From: a bacterium
Lineage (GTDB): Bacteria > Patescibacteriota > Minisyncoccia > JAHIHE01
Direction of reading: 5' to 3'
Assembly (NCBI GenBank): GCA_030693205.1
Contig: JAUYBG010000005.1
Location: 73,017 to 124,024, forward strand
DNA length: 51,008 nt
The translations under genes were made by a program, and so were the position numbers. Below the pieces are notes generated by a model, which worked only from the letters and a program-made list of their open reading frames with translations, was not told the origin of the DNA and did no database searches. Each line of letters starts with the position of its first letter. Within the stretch, counting starts at the first letter, position 1. Shown here in pieces: positions 1 through 8,988 of the stretch.

Positions 1-1
1 A

Positions 2-1174
2 AGCAAATACGAAGACAAGAAAATTAGCGGTATTTCCCATTTTTTGGAGCATTTATTTTTCAAAGGCACGGAAAAAAGACCGACTACATTGGCTATCTCG
101 GAAGATCTGGAAAAAATAGGCGCGGAATACAACGCTTTTACAGGCAAAGAATATACCGGTTTTTACGCCAAAGCGGCGGCATTCCATTTGGATAAAGCGA
201 TGGACGTAATTTCTGATATTCTCTTGAGAGCTATTTTTTTAAAGGAGGAAATGGAGCGGGAAAAGGGTGTGATTTTGGAAGAGATAAAGATGATCAAAGA
301 TGATCCTCCGAGATACGTATCTGATCTATTTGAAGTTTTGCTTTATGGCGATACTCCGGCCGGGCGCGATATTGCCGGTACGCCCGAGAGTGTGAGCGGG
401 ATAAACAGAGAACAGATTATTGAATATTTTCAAAATCAATATGTGGCGAAAAATATTACTATTGTGGTTGCCGGAGCGGTTGAAGGTGAGGAGGCGCTAA
501 GAAAAGTTGAGAATTATTTTAATAAATTTGACGGCAGATCTTCTAAAGTAAAAGAGCAAACAAAAGAATTTCAAAAAAATCCGGAAATTTTAATTTATCC
601 CAAAAAAACCGAGCAAACACATATCAGTCTTGGCGCGAGAGGATACGCTCTTGGTCACCCTGATCACTATGCTCTCAGGCTGCTCGCGGCGATTTTGGGC
701 GGAGGAATGAGTTCGCGGTTGTGGACTTCCGTTCGCGAACGCCAAGGTTTGGCTTATTATGTTTTTTCTTCCGCGGAGTCTTATACCGATTCCGGCTATT
801 TTACGACCCAAGCCGGCATTGACGCCAAAAATTTGGAAAAAGTGATAGAGATAATTTTAGGCGAATATAAAAAAATCGCCGAACAGGGGACGAGTGGAGA
901 TGAATTGCAAAAAGTCAAAGATTATATCAAAGGCAGAATGATAATGAATCTGGAATCCTCATCGTCTATGGCGAGTTTTTTCGCGGATCAGGAAATCTTG
1001 GAAGGAAAAATTCTGACTCCGGAAGAAAAAATGGCGAAAATTGACGAGGTGACAATAAAGGATATCCAAAAAGTAGCGGCCGATATTTTTAAAAACAATA
1101 AATTGAATCTGGCTTTAATCGGGCCTTTTAAAGAGAAAGATAAAAAAAGTTTGGAAAAAATTTTTAAATTATAA
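2..1174 (+). CDS. M16-family zinc metalloprotease (5' end cut by window)
   Basis: Peptidase M16 (pitrilysin/insulinase, mitochondrial-processing-peptidase-like) that would degrade or process peptides using zinc. The open frame runs back to base 2 without a start, so the N-terminus lies outside. The zinc-binding HxxEH motif is read as HFLEH at bases 38-52. The third ligand region follows about 75 residues later in EREKGVILEEIKMIKDDP. The C-terminal half has the R-Y/F-rich M16C fold signature (LGGGMSSRLWTSVRERQGLAY). It ends 11 bp before the AI-2E permease on the same strand, suggesting co-transcription. Family is clear; substrate is unknown. Confidence 0.9.
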   Translation, partial: SKYEDKKISGISHFLEHLFFKGTEKRPTTLAISEDLEKIGAEYNAFTGKEYTGFYAKAAAFHLDKAMDVISDILLRAIFLKEEMEREKGVILEEIKMIKDDPPRYVSDLFEVLLYGDTPAGRDIAGTPESVSGINREQIIEYFQNQYVAKNITIVVAGAVEGEEALRKVENYFNKFDGRSSKVKEQTKEFQKNPEILIYPKKTEQTHISLGARGYALGHPDHYALRLLAAILGGGMSSRLWTSVRERQGLAYYVFSSAESYTDSGYFTTQAGIDAKNLEKVIEIILGEYKKIAEQGTSGDELQKVKDYIKGRMIMNLESSSSMASFFADQEILEGKILTPEEKMAKIDEVTIKDIQKVAADIFKNNKLNLALIGPFKEKDKKSLEKIFKL

Positions 1175-1185
1175 ATAATTAACAT

Positions 1186-2208
1186 ATGGAAAAATATCAA
1201 TTGGAAATTTCTTACAATACGATTTTTAAAGTAATTTTTTCGATCATTGTCGTGGTGTTCTTGTTTTTGACGCAAAAATTGCTTTTGGCGCTTTTTGCCG
1301 GATTCGTGATCTCGACGGTGACTAATCCTATAGTTGATTGGGCTGAGATAAAAAAAATACCGCGCACTATTGCGACTATTTTGGTGTTTTTGATCATTTT
1401 GATATTTCTTGGCCTGGTTTTTTCATGGATAGTGCCTTCTTTGGCTAGGGAAATTAGCGGTTTGGCTTTGCACTTTCCGCAGTATTTGGAACAAAACATC
1501 GCAAAATATCCTTTTTTGGAGAGATATGGTTTGAAAGACAGCATTCATGGGTTTATTTCTGAAACTTTCAGCCTTTTGAAAGATCAAGCGTTGGGCATTG
1601 TTTTTTCGACCGTTTCTTATTTGGGAAACTTGCTTTACGTGTTTGTCGCTTTGACGATCTCTTTTTATTTAACCGACGAGAAAAGTTTCGTTAAAAAATA
1701 TTTGCGAAAGATCATTCATCACAGCCGGCATAAAGAATTGGTTGAAGTTTTGGATGAAATAGAATTTAAAATGGGCCGGTGGTTTTTAGGACAGGTGATT
1801 CTCAGTTTAGTCAGCGGCGCGGCCATATTTTTGGGTCTAACACTGTTGGGCGTGCCCTTTGCTTCGGCGCTGGCGGTTCTGGCGGCTATTTTAAGATTCG
1901 TGCCTTATTTGGGGGGATTGATCTCGGATGGAACTGGCGTTTTGATCGCTTTTTTGAGTTCACCCTGGCTTGGGGCGGAGGTTTTTTTAATGTATTATAT
2001 TATCCAGCAGATCGAATCCTATATTATTATTCCAATGGTAATGCAAAAAACAGTGGGGCTTAATCCGATTATCGTGATCCTTGCGGTGCTAAGCGGCGGG
2101 CAATTGGGCGGGATTACCGGCGCGCTTTTTGCCATTCCTATCGCTATAATCGTAATGATTTTGGTTAAAAAACTTGTTATTGGGGAAAAAAATAGTTTAG
2201 CGCAATAA
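1186..2208 (+). CDS. AI-2E/TqsA-PerM family membrane permease
   Basis: Polytopic inner-membrane protein of the AI-2E transporter family (PF01594). Several hydrophobic segments are visible: residues about 10-40 and 60-85 at the N-terminus, and a dense C-terminal group at about 200-330. The C-terminal half contains family-typical stretches such as GQVILSLVSGAA, RFVPYLGGLI and the pattern PIIVILAVLSGGQLGG. Length (340 aa) is normal. Members export small molecules or act as Na+/H+ antiporters, so the name does not prove autoinducer transport. No Shine-Dalgarno precedes the ATG, as for most genes here. Confidence 0.85.
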   Translation: MEKYQLEISYNTIFKVIFSIIVVVFLFLTQKLLLALFAGFVISTVTNPIVDWAEIKKIPRTIATILVFLIILIFLGLVFSWIVPSLAREISGLALHFPQYLEQNIAKYPFLERYGLKDSIHGFISETFSLLKDQALGIVFSTVSYLGNLLYVFVALTISFYLTDEKSFVKKYLRKIIHHSRHKELVEVLDEIEFKMGRWFLGQVILSLVSGAAIFLGLTLLGVPFASALAVLAAILRFVPYLGGLISDGTGVLIAFLSSPWLGAEVFLMYYIIQQIESYIIIPMVMQKTVGLNPIIVILAVLSGGQLGGITGALFAIPIAIIVMILVKKLVIGEKNSLAQ

Positions 2209-2248
2209 AAAAGCCATTGGATTTTCAATCTAATGCTTTTAATTAAAT

Positions 2249-3853
2249 ATGTCAATAAAAAAAACTAAGTCAAAAAATTTTTATATTACGACTCCAATTT
2301 ATTATGCCAATGCCAAGCCGCACATTGGCCACGCTTATACGACTGTAGCTGCCGATGTTTTGGCGAGATGGAACAAGCTTAACGGCAAAGAGACATTCCT
2401 TCTTACCGGTACGGATGAACACGGTTTGAAAATTCAAAAAGTGGCTGAAAAAGCGGGGAAGGAGCCGCAGCAATTCGTTGATGAAATTTCAAGCGAGTTT
2501 AAAACACTTTGGAAAAAATTGAACATAGATTACAATAATTTTATTCGCACTACGGATGCGCCGCACAAAAAAGCGGTTCAGGCAGCTTTACAGGTTTTAA
2601 AGGATAAAGGCGCAATTTATCAAGGTACTTATGAAGGGTTGTATTGTATTGGTTGCGAACAGTTTAAAACTGAAAATGAATTGGTTGACGGAAAATGCCC
2701 GGATCACAATGCCGTTCCCGAGAAATTAAAAGAGGAATGTTATCTTCTTCGGATGTCCGGAAAGACACAGGAACAGCTTGAAGAAAAAATAAAAAATGAA
2801 TTTCAAATTACGCCCGATAAGTACAAAGTAGAGATTTTATCTTTTTTTAAAAATCAAAAGATAAAAGACATTTCGATTTCTCGTAAAAATGTTTCTTGGG
2901 GAATTCCTTTGCCTTTTGATCCTTCGCATACGACTTATGTTTGGGTGGATGCGTTCTTGAATTATCTTACCGGTCTTGGCTGGAAAGGGGATCCAAAAAA
3001 ACTTCCAAAACAATGGCCTCCCGAAATGCAGCTTATCGGGAAAGATATTTTACGGGTTCATGCGACGATTTGGCCGATAATACTTATGCATCTTGGCATT
3101 TCGCTTCCTAAAAAACTTTTTACTCACGGGCATATTTTAGCCGGTGGTAAAAAAATGAGCAAGACCCTTGGAAACGTGATCGCTGTCGATGAAATGATCG
3201 GTAAATTTGGAGTAGATGCTACACGATATCTTTTGATGAGCGCCGGCACTTTTGGAGAAGATGTGGATTTGACGATGGAACGGGCGGCGGAAAAATATGC
3301 GGCGGACCTGCAAAACGGATTAGGGAATTTAGTGGCTCGGGTTTTGACGATGGTTGAAAATTATTTTGACGGAAAAATACCAGATGTTGATTTAAAAAAG
3401 ACTGGAGAAATAAACAAATTTAAAGAGCATGCTTTTGAGGCAAATAAAAATGATTTCAAGGTCGTTTGGGATAGTTTAAGTAAAGGATTTAATAATCTAA
3501 AAATAGACAAGGCATTGGGATTAATAATATCATTTGGGGAAGGAGCGGGGGGAATGGTGAGAAAGCAAAATCGGTATATTGACTTTTCGGAGCCATGGAA
3601 GCTTATTAAAACCGATAAGGAACAAGCTGCTTTAGTCATTTATGATTTATTAGAATCTTTACGTCAAATTGCTTGGTTAATCCGATCTTTTATGCCAGAA
3701 ACATCGGATAAGATTTTTTGCCAATTATTTGCGGATGAAAAAGAAAGAGCCGCGGAATTATCTAAAACTTTGAGCGAAGCGCAAAAGTGGGGCGGATTAA
3801 AACCCGGCACGAAAATAAAAAAAGGCGAGAATTTATTCCCGCGATTAAAATAA
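2249..3853 (+). CDS. metG: Methionyl-tRNA synthetase
   Basis: Class I aminoacyl-tRNA synthetase charging tRNA-Met in the cytoplasm. The HIGH-type motif appears as PHIGHAYT near residue 25 and the KMSKS-type motif as KKMSKTLGN near residue 300. A zinc knuckle (CIGC, followed by CPDH) lies in the connective-peptide region. WVDAFLNYLTGLGW is typical of the methionine-binding region. At 534 aa the protein is compact and lacks the C-terminal EMAP/tRNA-binding extension. It sits 40 bp after the permease gene and 9 bp before tatD in an apparent housekeeping operon. Confidence 0.96.
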   Translation: MSIKKTKSKNFYITTPIYYANAKPHIGHAYTTVAADVLARWNKLNGKETFLLTGTDEHGLKIQKVAEKAGKEPQQFVDEISSEFKTLWKKLNIDYNNFIRTTDAPHKKAVQAALQVLKDKGAIYQGTYEGLYCIGCEQFKTENELVDGKCPDHNAVPEKLKEECYLLRMSGKTQEQLEEKIKNEFQITPDKYKVEILSFFKNQKIKDISISRKNVSWGIPLPFDPSHTTYVWVDAFLNYLTGLGWKGDPKKLPKQWPPEMQLIGKDILRVHATIWPIILMHLGISLPKKLFTHGHILAGGKKMSKTLGNVIAVDEMIGKFGVDATRYLLMSAGTFGEDVDLTMERAAEKYAADLQNGLGNLVARVLTMVENYFDGKIPDVDLKKTGEINKFKEHAFEANKNDFKVVWDSLSKGFNNLKIDKALGLIISFGEGAGGMVRKQNRYIDFSEPWKLIKTDKEQAALVIYDLLESLRQIAWLIRSFMPETSDKIFCQLFADEKERAAELSKTLSEAQKWGGLKPGTKIKKGENLFPRLK

Positions 3854-3862
3854 TTTTTAGCT

Positions 3863-4696
3863 ATGATCGATACCCATGCCCATCTTAATTTTAAGGAATT
3901 TGATCTTGACCGCGAGAAAGTTATCAAGCGGTTTTTTGACGCGGGCGGAGAAAAAATGATCAATGTTGGCTGTGATCTGGCTTCGAGCGAGGGAAGCATT
4001 GAGTTGGCTAAGAAGCATAAAAATATTTTTGCTTCGATTGGCATTCATCCTCACGACGCGGAAAAATTAAACGAAGAAGCGCTTAAAAAATTGGAAGAAT
4101 TGATAGCGCAAAAGAAAGTAGTTGCAGTGGGGGAAATCGGTTTGGACTTTTTTAGAGATTTGTCGCCCAGAGAAATTCAAACAGAAGCTTTTAAGGCGCA
4201 ATTGGAATTGGCGGAAAAACACAAAAAACCGATCATAATTCACTGTCGCGAGGCTTACGTGGATCTGCTGGAAATTTTAAAGAGTTACAAAACATCCGGC
4301 TGGCGGGGTGTGACGCATTGTTTTTTGGGAAGTTGGCTGATTGCCGAAGAATTGATAAAGATGGGGTTTAATATCGGATTCACCGGAGCTATAACTTATG
4401 TAAAGAAACCCAAAATAGTTAAAGCGCCATTACTGCAGGACATTGATTTAGCCGAATCGCTCATAACCGATGAAGTTGAACCGGAGATTTATAAGGTGAT
4501 AAAAAATACGCCTTTAGATAGAATTTTTATTGAGACCGATTGTCCGTATTTGGCGCCAGTGCCGCATCGCGGCGAGCGCAATGAACCGGCTTTTGTGAGT
4601 CATGTGGCAAAAAAAATCGCGGAGTTGAAAGGCGTTAGTGTTGAGAAACTTGAAAAAGCGACAAGCGAGAACGCGAAAGAATTATTTGGAATATAA
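3863..4696 (+). CDS. TatD-family metal-dependent deoxyribonuclease
   Basis: TatD/YcfH-type hydrolase of the amidohydrolase superfamily, thought to act as a 3'-5' exonuclease or in DNA repair. Visible metal-ligand motifs are IDTHAHLNF at the N-terminus, GEIGLDFF in the middle, IIHCREA, and IETDCPYLAP near the C-terminus. Length (277 aa) is close to the usual 255-265, with a modest insertion after the VTHCF motif. It lies directly downstream of metG, a common bacterial arrangement (metG-tatD). Start chosen at the ATG 9 bp after the metG stop. Confidence 0.93.
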   Translation: MIDTHAHLNFKEFDLDREKVIKRFFDAGGEKMINVGCDLASSEGSIELAKKHKNIFASIGIHPHDAEKLNEEALKKLEELIAQKKVVAVGEIGLDFFRDLSPREIQTEAFKAQLELAEKHKKPIIIHCREAYVDLLEILKSYKTSGWRGVTHCFLGSWLIAEELIKMGFNIGFTGAITYVKKPKIVKAPLLQDIDLAESLITDEVEPEIYKVIKNTPLDRIFIETDCPYLAPVPHRGERNEPAFVSHVAKKIAELKGVSVEKLEKATSENAKELFGI

Positions 4697-4701
4697 CTTT
4701 T

Positions 4702-5241
4702 ATGGAATTTGAAATCGTAAATTTTTTTAATCAACTTGCCGCGGGGTGGATTGATCCGGCCACGATTTTTGTCAGCTCGAATACTTTGCTCGGAATTTTG
4801 GGAATTATTATTACCGGATATTTTTTAATTTGGGATAAAAAAAACGGCAAGCAAATTGCCGTAGCCGCCGTGATTGCGGTGGGCTTGCATTTTTTGACGA
4901 GCGAGATATTTTTTAAATATATTTTGCCAGAATTCGGTTTGTTCAGATTGCGGCCGTATTTAGCGCATCCGGGAGAGTTAATTCCTTTGGGAAAATTAAA
5001 TACCAGTTCTTCTTTTCCTTCCAGTCATATGGCATATATTTTGTCTTTGTCGACAGTATACGTCTATTACTATCGGAAATTTTTATTGCCAGCTGCGGCT
5101 TTCGCGCTATTTATGGCCTTTGCCAGGATCCATAACGGCATGCATTATCCGAGCGATGTTTTGGCAGGAGCAGTGCTGGGAGTGCTGTACGGAATAATGG
5201 CGATTAAAATTAGCAAAAAATATGCTAAAAAAGACATTTAA
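4702..5241 (+). CDS. PAP2-family membrane phosphatase (BcrC/undecaprenyl-diphosphatase-like)
   Basis: Small integral membrane phosphatase of the type 2 phosphatidic acid phosphatase family. The three signature parts are visible: RLRPYLAHPG, the PSSH motif in SSSFPSSHMAYIL, and RIHNGMHYPSDVLAG, which carries the catalytic Arg-His-Asp. About five hydrophobic segments occur in 179 residues. The likely substrate is undecaprenyl pyrophosphate, inferred from family and cell-wall context (murG nearby); other lipid phosphates are possible. Its 3' end overlaps the start of the next gene by 20 bp, so translation may be coupled. Confidence 0.88.
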   Translation: MEFEIVNFFNQLAAGWIDPATIFVSSNTLLGILGIIITGYFLIWDKKNGKQIAVAAVIAVGLHFLTSEIFFKYILPEFGLFRLRPYLAHPGELIPLGKLNTSSSFPSSHMAYILSLSTVYVYYYRKFLLPAAAFALFMAFARIHNGMHYPSDVLAGAVLGVLYGIMAIKISKKYAKKDI

Positions 5242-6070
5242 AATTTTATCTGCCTTTTTGATTTTATTTATCGCCTTGCTCGGCTACGCTTATTTTATTG
5301 AGCCGAATACTTTGAAAATAGAAAATCAAACGATTAAATTAAATTGTTTAAAAAAAGATTTGCCGGATAGATTTGTCCAGATCTCCGATTTGCATTTTAC
5401 TCGCGAAACAAAAGAAACAAGGATCAGTCAAATCTATGAGGCGATAAAATCGCAAAATCCGGCGGCGGTTTTCGTTACCGGAGATTTGGTCAGCGATGAT
5501 ACCGGAATGGAAAAAGCGGTAGAGCTGATCGGGAAAATTTCGGCGAGCTACAAAACTTTTGTGATTTTTGGCAATTGGGATTATTGGGCGCTGGATTATG
5601 GGGTCGGGGAATTAAAAACGCGTCTTGAGGCGGTTGGCGCAAAAGTGCTGATAAATAGTTCTGAAAAAATTGTTTCAGGGAACGAAACATTGAGTATATT
5701 GGGAGTTAAGGATCCGTATACGAGCGGAGAGCTGAAAGGCGATTTGGAAAAAGCGGAAAAAAATTTGGACGAGGGCGACAAGAATTGCCGGATACTTTTG
5801 GCGCATTCGCCGAATATCATCAAAGAAGCCGCGGATAAAAATATTGATTTGGTTCTAGCGGGACATACTCACGGCGGGCAGGTTTATATTCCATTTTTAA
5901 CCAAATATATAATTCCGGCGAAAAGGCCGGCCGGGAAGGGTTTTATCAAAGGGCTTTATACGATTGGCAATACTCAGATGTATATTAATCGCGGCATCGG
6001 TATGAGTGTTTTGCCGTTTAGATTTCTTGTTCCGCCGGAAGTGACGGTGATAAAACTGGAAAAACAATAA
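5222..6070 (+). CDS. Calcineurin-like metallophosphoesterase (YaeI/YkuE type)
   Basis: Metallophosphoesterase with an N-terminal membrane anchor (hydrophobic residues about 8-25) and the dimetal motifs QISDLHFT, VTGDLVSDD, FGNWDYW, LAHSP and LAGHTHGGQV in order. This layout matches the YaeI/YkuE subfamily, some of which cleave UDP-diacylglucosamine or other lipid pyrophosphates. The histidine of the usual GNHD motif is replaced by Trp (GNWD), which is frequent in this subfamily. The start overlaps the PAP2 gene. Convergent with murG, which ends 11 bp away. The substrate is not deducible. Confidence 0.87.
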   Translation: MLKKTFKILSAFLILFIALLGYAYFIEPNTLKIENQTIKLNCLKKDLPDRFVQISDLHFTRETKETRISQIYEAIKSQNPAAVFVTGDLVSDDTGMEKAVELIGKISASYKTFVIFGNWDYWALDYGVGELKTRLEAVGAKVLINSSEKIVSGNETLSILGVKDPYTSGELKGDLEKAEKNLDEGDKNCRILLAHSPNIIKEAADKNIDLVLAGHTHGGQVYIPFLTKYIIPAKRPAGKGFIKGLYTIGNTQMYINRGIGMSVLPFRFLVPPEVTVIKLEKQ

Positions 6071-6081
6071 TAAGTTACATT

Positions 6082-7197
6082 TTATGGTTTTATTAAAGAT
6101 AAAATTTCTTCAGAAAGGCGGTTTCGCGCATCGGGAATCGCTAAAGACAGCGCTTTTTTTTCTATTTTTTTTCTTTCCCCCGGATTTTTTAGAAGAGTTT
6201 CAATTTTTTCCGTTAAGAATTTTTTGTCAAAATTAACTTCGTCAATCGTTATAGTGGCACCAAGATTTGAAAAATGGTTCGCATTTTTTGCTTGATGATC
6301 GTTTGCCGCTGTTGAAAGCGGGACAAGAATACTGACTTTTCCCAAAGAAAGTATTTCGCTTATGGAATTTGCTCCGGCTCGGCTGATAACGAGGTCCGCG
6401 GCCGCGTAAGCTTCTTTCATTTGTTCATTAAGAAAAGGATAAGCGTGATAATTTTCCGCATTTTTCAGATTTTTATTTTCTGCCAAGCTTTTTGATTCTT
6501 CGTAATTATTTGTGCCTACCAGATGTATTACCTCAGAAAAGCCAAGTATTTCCGGTAGTATTTCCAAAATTATTTCATTTAATCGTTTGGCGCCTTGACT
6601 GCCGCCTGTAATTAGGATTACGGGTAAATTGCTTTTCAGTCCGAATTCTTTTCTCGCTTGTTCCTTAGTTCCTTTTAATAATTCTTCCCGTATAGGATTT
6701 CCGGTGAAAACTATTTTTTCCCCAGGAAAATATTTTGCGGAACCTTGAAATCCGAGAGCGATACGGCTCGCAAATAACGCGGACAAGCGATTGGCGATAC
6801 CCGGAACCAGATCGGATTCATGAATGATCACCGGAATGCCCAGTATTCTACCGGCGACTACCGGCGGGAAGCCGGCATACCCGCCTTTGCTAAAAATAAC
6901 ATCCGGTTTTATTTTTGCCAAAAACCAAAGCGACTGAAAAAAACCGATCATTATTTTAAATATATCGGTGAAATTTTTCCAGTCAAAATAACGCCTTAAC
7001 TTGCCGCCTTGGATCAATTTACAACTAAAATTATTTTTTTTAAAAATTTCCATTATCTGCTTGTCGCCGGCAGCAATGAATACAATTTCTGTTTTTAAAG
7101 CGGTAGAGCCGGAAATTTGTTTAAAGTGATTGGCCAGAGCGATGGCCGGCATAATATGTCCGCCGGTTCCGCCGCACGCAAAGACGATTTTCGCCAT
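6082..7197 (-). CDS. murG: UDP-GlcNAc transferase of lipid II synthesis
   Basis: Transfers GlcNAc from UDP-GlcNAc to lipid I, forming lipid II at the cytoplasmic membrane face. The glycine-rich N-terminal loop ACGGTGGHIMPA, the membrane-association hydrophobic patch, and the C-terminal donor-binding motifs (ITGGSQGAKRLNE; DLVISRAGANSISEIL; PLSTAANDHQAKNA) are all present. Length (371 aa) is normal. It is the only reverse-strand gene among its immediate neighbours and is divergent from the gene at 7455. No Shine-Dalgarno precedes the start. Confidence 0.96.
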   Translation of the reverse strand: MAKIVFACGGTGGHIMPAIALANHFKQISGSTALKTEIVFIAAGDKQIMEIFKKNNFSCKLIQGGKLRRYFDWKNFTDIFKIMIGFFQSLWFLAKIKPDVIFSKGGYAGFPPVVAGRILGIPVIIHESDLVPGIANRLSALFASRIALGFQGSAKYFPGEKIVFTGNPIREELLKGTKEQARKEFGLKSNLPVILITGGSQGAKRLNEIILEILPEILGFSEVIHLVGTNNYEESKSLAENKNLKNAENYHAYPFLNEQMKEAYAAADLVISRAGANSISEILSLGKVSILVPLSTAANDHQAKNANHFSNLGATITIDEVNFDKKFLTEKIETLLKNPGERKKIEKKALSLAIPDARNRLSEEILSLIKP

Positions 7198-7267
7198 AAT
7201 TATTTTTTTAATCCGGATGAATGTTTATTCTTTCTTTGTATGTAAATACTATAATAATTTGACTATC

Positions 7268-7296
7268 TTGACAAGGATGATTAAAAGGAATACTAT
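7268..7296 (+). promoter_or_regulatory. Sigma-70-type promoter for the gene at 7455
   Basis: Consensus -35 TTGACA (7268-7273), 17-bp spacer and -10 TACTAT (7291-7296). Transcription would start near 7303, leaving a 5' leader of about 150 nt. Confidence 0.75.
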
Positions 7297-7321
7297 AATA
7301 TATTAGTTCTTTAAAAATTAA

Positions 7322-7421
7322 TTTCTGCGGTGCCAAATATTCGCTGAAATCGGCAAATAGCGGCTATTTGGCACTGCGGAAAAAATGTTTTGTTCTTCGC
7401 GGTGCGCGCTTCGCGACCGAA
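7322..7421 (+). promoter_or_regulatory. Structured 5' leader RNA
   Basis: A long hairpin pairs 7322-7329 with 7375-7382 (two G-U pairs) and GTGCCAAATA (7330-7339) with TATTTGGCAC (7365-7374). After a 2x2 internal loop, a further CGCT/AGCG stem (7342-7345 / 7359-7362) closes a 13-nt loop. A second GC-rich hairpin follows at about 7394-7421 (CTTCG...CGAAG). No U-run follows either stem, so these look like a regulatory or stabilising leader rather than terminators. Function unknown. Confidence 0.6.
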
Positions 7422-7454
7422 GCAAAAAGGTAGATAAAATGAGGAGGAAAAGAC

Positions 7455-8456
7455 ATGGAAGTTAAGGAAATGTTTCCCGATATAATAAGAGAGACAAGAA
7501 TTTGTACCGGAATAAGGAATCCGGAAATCCAGAAAGCTCCGGCTCCCGGCGATTTGATCGACGGTGTATCGTTTTCAGCAGAGCAATGTATTTTGCTCTA
7601 CGGCAATCATACGCGCGAGCAGATATTGCAAGAATGGAGAAATAAAGGATTTTCGTCGGTTCATCTTTCCGGCGGATGGGCAAATCCATTTCAGCAGGAA
7701 CTGATTACATTGCTTTCTCTTGCCGGAAATGTTCCGTTAAGAGAAAGAACGGTGGGTGATATTATGGAGGCTTACCGGAAAGGATCTATGGTGAGAATTT
7801 TCCACGATTATTTCCAAGCATGGGAAGAGCTTTTTAAGAGAAAAATGACCAAGGAAAACAAAACATATGGCTCGAAAGAATCTGAGATATTGTTTAAAAA
7901 TCAAAAGATCGGCGACCTTTTGGCAGTAGGCGCTCCTGATTTTTGGGAGCTTTGCTCCTGGAAAGACGGCAAAAGAACAGTGCTTAATAAATCGGTTTCC
8001 AATCCTTATGCCGGACAGGCTAGTGAACCGGGACATATCACGGTAATGCGAACCGATGACTTGATGGTCATAAGTAATGCAACTGGGTCCAAAGGAGATG
8101 GGACATTCGCGCTGAATTGTTTGATGGTATTTCTGACAAACGGAAGAGAAACTGCACGAAGGTTCTATGTCGAAAATGCTCTTAATCGGGCCAGAGTTCT
8201 CAAAGAAACCGGGAAAGTGGCTTTGTTTTCCTTAGAAGACATAGAAACTCTGGTAGAGGAATTTCTGGATTCGGCAGAACGCGTAAAAGCGGACTTGGAA
8301 GAGGTTCTTGACCCCCATGATATAGCAGAAGTATTGGTATTCCAATACGCGGCAAATATTACCATTGTCAAGAATTTGCCGGCGAGGATTGATACAATGT
8401 CGAGTGTTCTGCCATATTGCTGGATTAAGAAGGAAGAAGGCTGGGAGACCCCTTAA
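7455..8456 (+). CDS. Uncharacterised protein, 333 aa
   Basis: I do not recognise this family. It is a soluble-looking protein without a signal peptide or membrane segment. There is a conserved-looking block around SSVHLSGGWANPFQQEL, a Cys/Trp-containing middle (APDFWELCSWKDGKR), and an acidic helical stretch near residues 265-290. The ATG is preceded by an unusually strong Shine-Dalgarno (GAGGAGG at 7441-7447), unlike most genes here. It has its own promoter, structured leader and terminator, so it is a monocistronic unit. Likely a lineage-specific gene; no function is assigned. Confidence 0.8.
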   Translation: MEVKEMFPDIIRETRICTGIRNPEIQKAPAPGDLIDGVSFSAEQCILLYGNHTREQILQEWRNKGFSSVHLSGGWANPFQQELITLLSLAGNVPLRERTVGDIMEAYRKGSMVRIFHDYFQAWEELFKRKMTKENKTYGSKESEILFKNQKIGDLLAVGAPDFWELCSWKDGKRTVLNKSVSNPYAGQASEPGHITVMRTDDLMVISNATGSKGDGTFALNCLMVFLTNGRETARRFYVENALNRARVLKETGKVALFSLEDIETLVEEFLDSAERVKADLEEVLDPHDIAEVLVFQYAANITIVKNLPARIDTMSSVLPYCWIKKEEGWETP

Positions 8457-8468
8457 AAAAATTTTGAA

Positions 8469-8530
8469 AGCGAGAAATGGTTCTTTGGCGAAACTGCCAA
8501 AATAGAGAATTATTTCCCGCTATTTTTTTT
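8469..8530 (+). terminator. Rho-independent terminator after the 7455 gene
   Basis: AGCGAGAAAT (8469-8478) pairs with ATTTCCCGCT (8512-8521), enclosing a nested TTGGC/GCCAA hairpin, and is followed by a run of eight T (8523-8530). Confidence 0.75.
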
Positions 8531-8555
8531 ATCCAAAATTTATGCAAATCGAGTC

Positions 8556-8583
8556 TTGACAAATTTTTATTTTGTGCTAAGCT
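8556..8583 (+). promoter_or_regulatory. Promoter for the gene at 8608
   Basis: -35 TTGACA (8556-8561), 16-bp spacer, -10-like TAAGCT (8578-8583). The -10 is weak, but position and -35 fit; the start codon is 25 bp downstream. Confidence 0.55.
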
Positions 8584-8607
8584 TAAAGTACAAATTTGGA
8601 GGTATTT

Positions 8608-8898
8608 ATGAAATGGTTTGAAAAATTGTTTGGAAAAAAGGCTGAAGAATCGGAAGAAGAAAAAGAGAGCGGCGTAATAGAAATAAAGACAATTGGAGAG
8701 TGGGAAAAACAAAAAGTGTCCCAAAATCTAGAGACCGTAGAAGTAGGTGACAGTACCATTAAAGTAAAAGAACTGTATGAGCTAAAACCGCGAGTTTTCT
8801 CTGTATTTCGTGCTATAAAAATGCACGAATATATCGGGGATATTCTGGCGCCGGCGTATGTCGGTTTCCTGCTTCAAAGCCAACCCTACCGGAGTTAA
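8608..8898 (+). CDS. Uncharacterised small protein, 96 aa
   Basis: Not recognised. The N-terminus is amphipathic (MKWFEKLFGKK) and followed by a highly acidic stretch (EESEEEKE). The C-terminal half is mixed, with a hydrophobic segment IGDILAPAYVGFLLQ that is too polar to be a confident membrane helix. I chose the ATG at 8608 because GGAGG lies 8 bases upstream; an in-frame TTG at 8596 has no such signal. Flanked by its own promoter and terminator, so expressed alone. The MKWFEKLFGKK start resembles small peripheral membrane proteins, but this is only an impression. Confidence 0.7.
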   Translation: MKWFEKLFGKKAEESEEEKESGVIEIKTIGEWEKQKVSQNLETVEVGDSTIKVKELYELKPRVFSVFRAIKMHEYIGDILAPAYVGFLLQSQPYRS

Positions 8899-8918
8899 TT
8901 TTCTCTCCGGATTTTTTT
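8889..8918 (+). terminator. Rho-independent terminator overlapping the 8608 gene's stop
   Basis: CCGGAG (8889-8894) and CTCCGG (8905-8910) with a 10-nt loop, followed by a T run. The 5' arm is inside the last codons of the gene. Confidence 0.75.
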
Positions 8919-8928
8919 ATGGAAATTT

Positions 8929-8957
8929 TTGACTTAGCTTCGCTTTTAAGATAAGAT
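8929..8957 (+). promoter_or_regulatory. Promoter for the MFS permease
   Basis: TTGACT (8929-8934), 17-bp spacer, TAAGAT (8952-8957), ending about 30 bp before the ATG. Confidence 0.6.
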
Positions 8958-8988
8958 TTAAGAGCTAAAGTTTTTTTAAAAAAAATTT

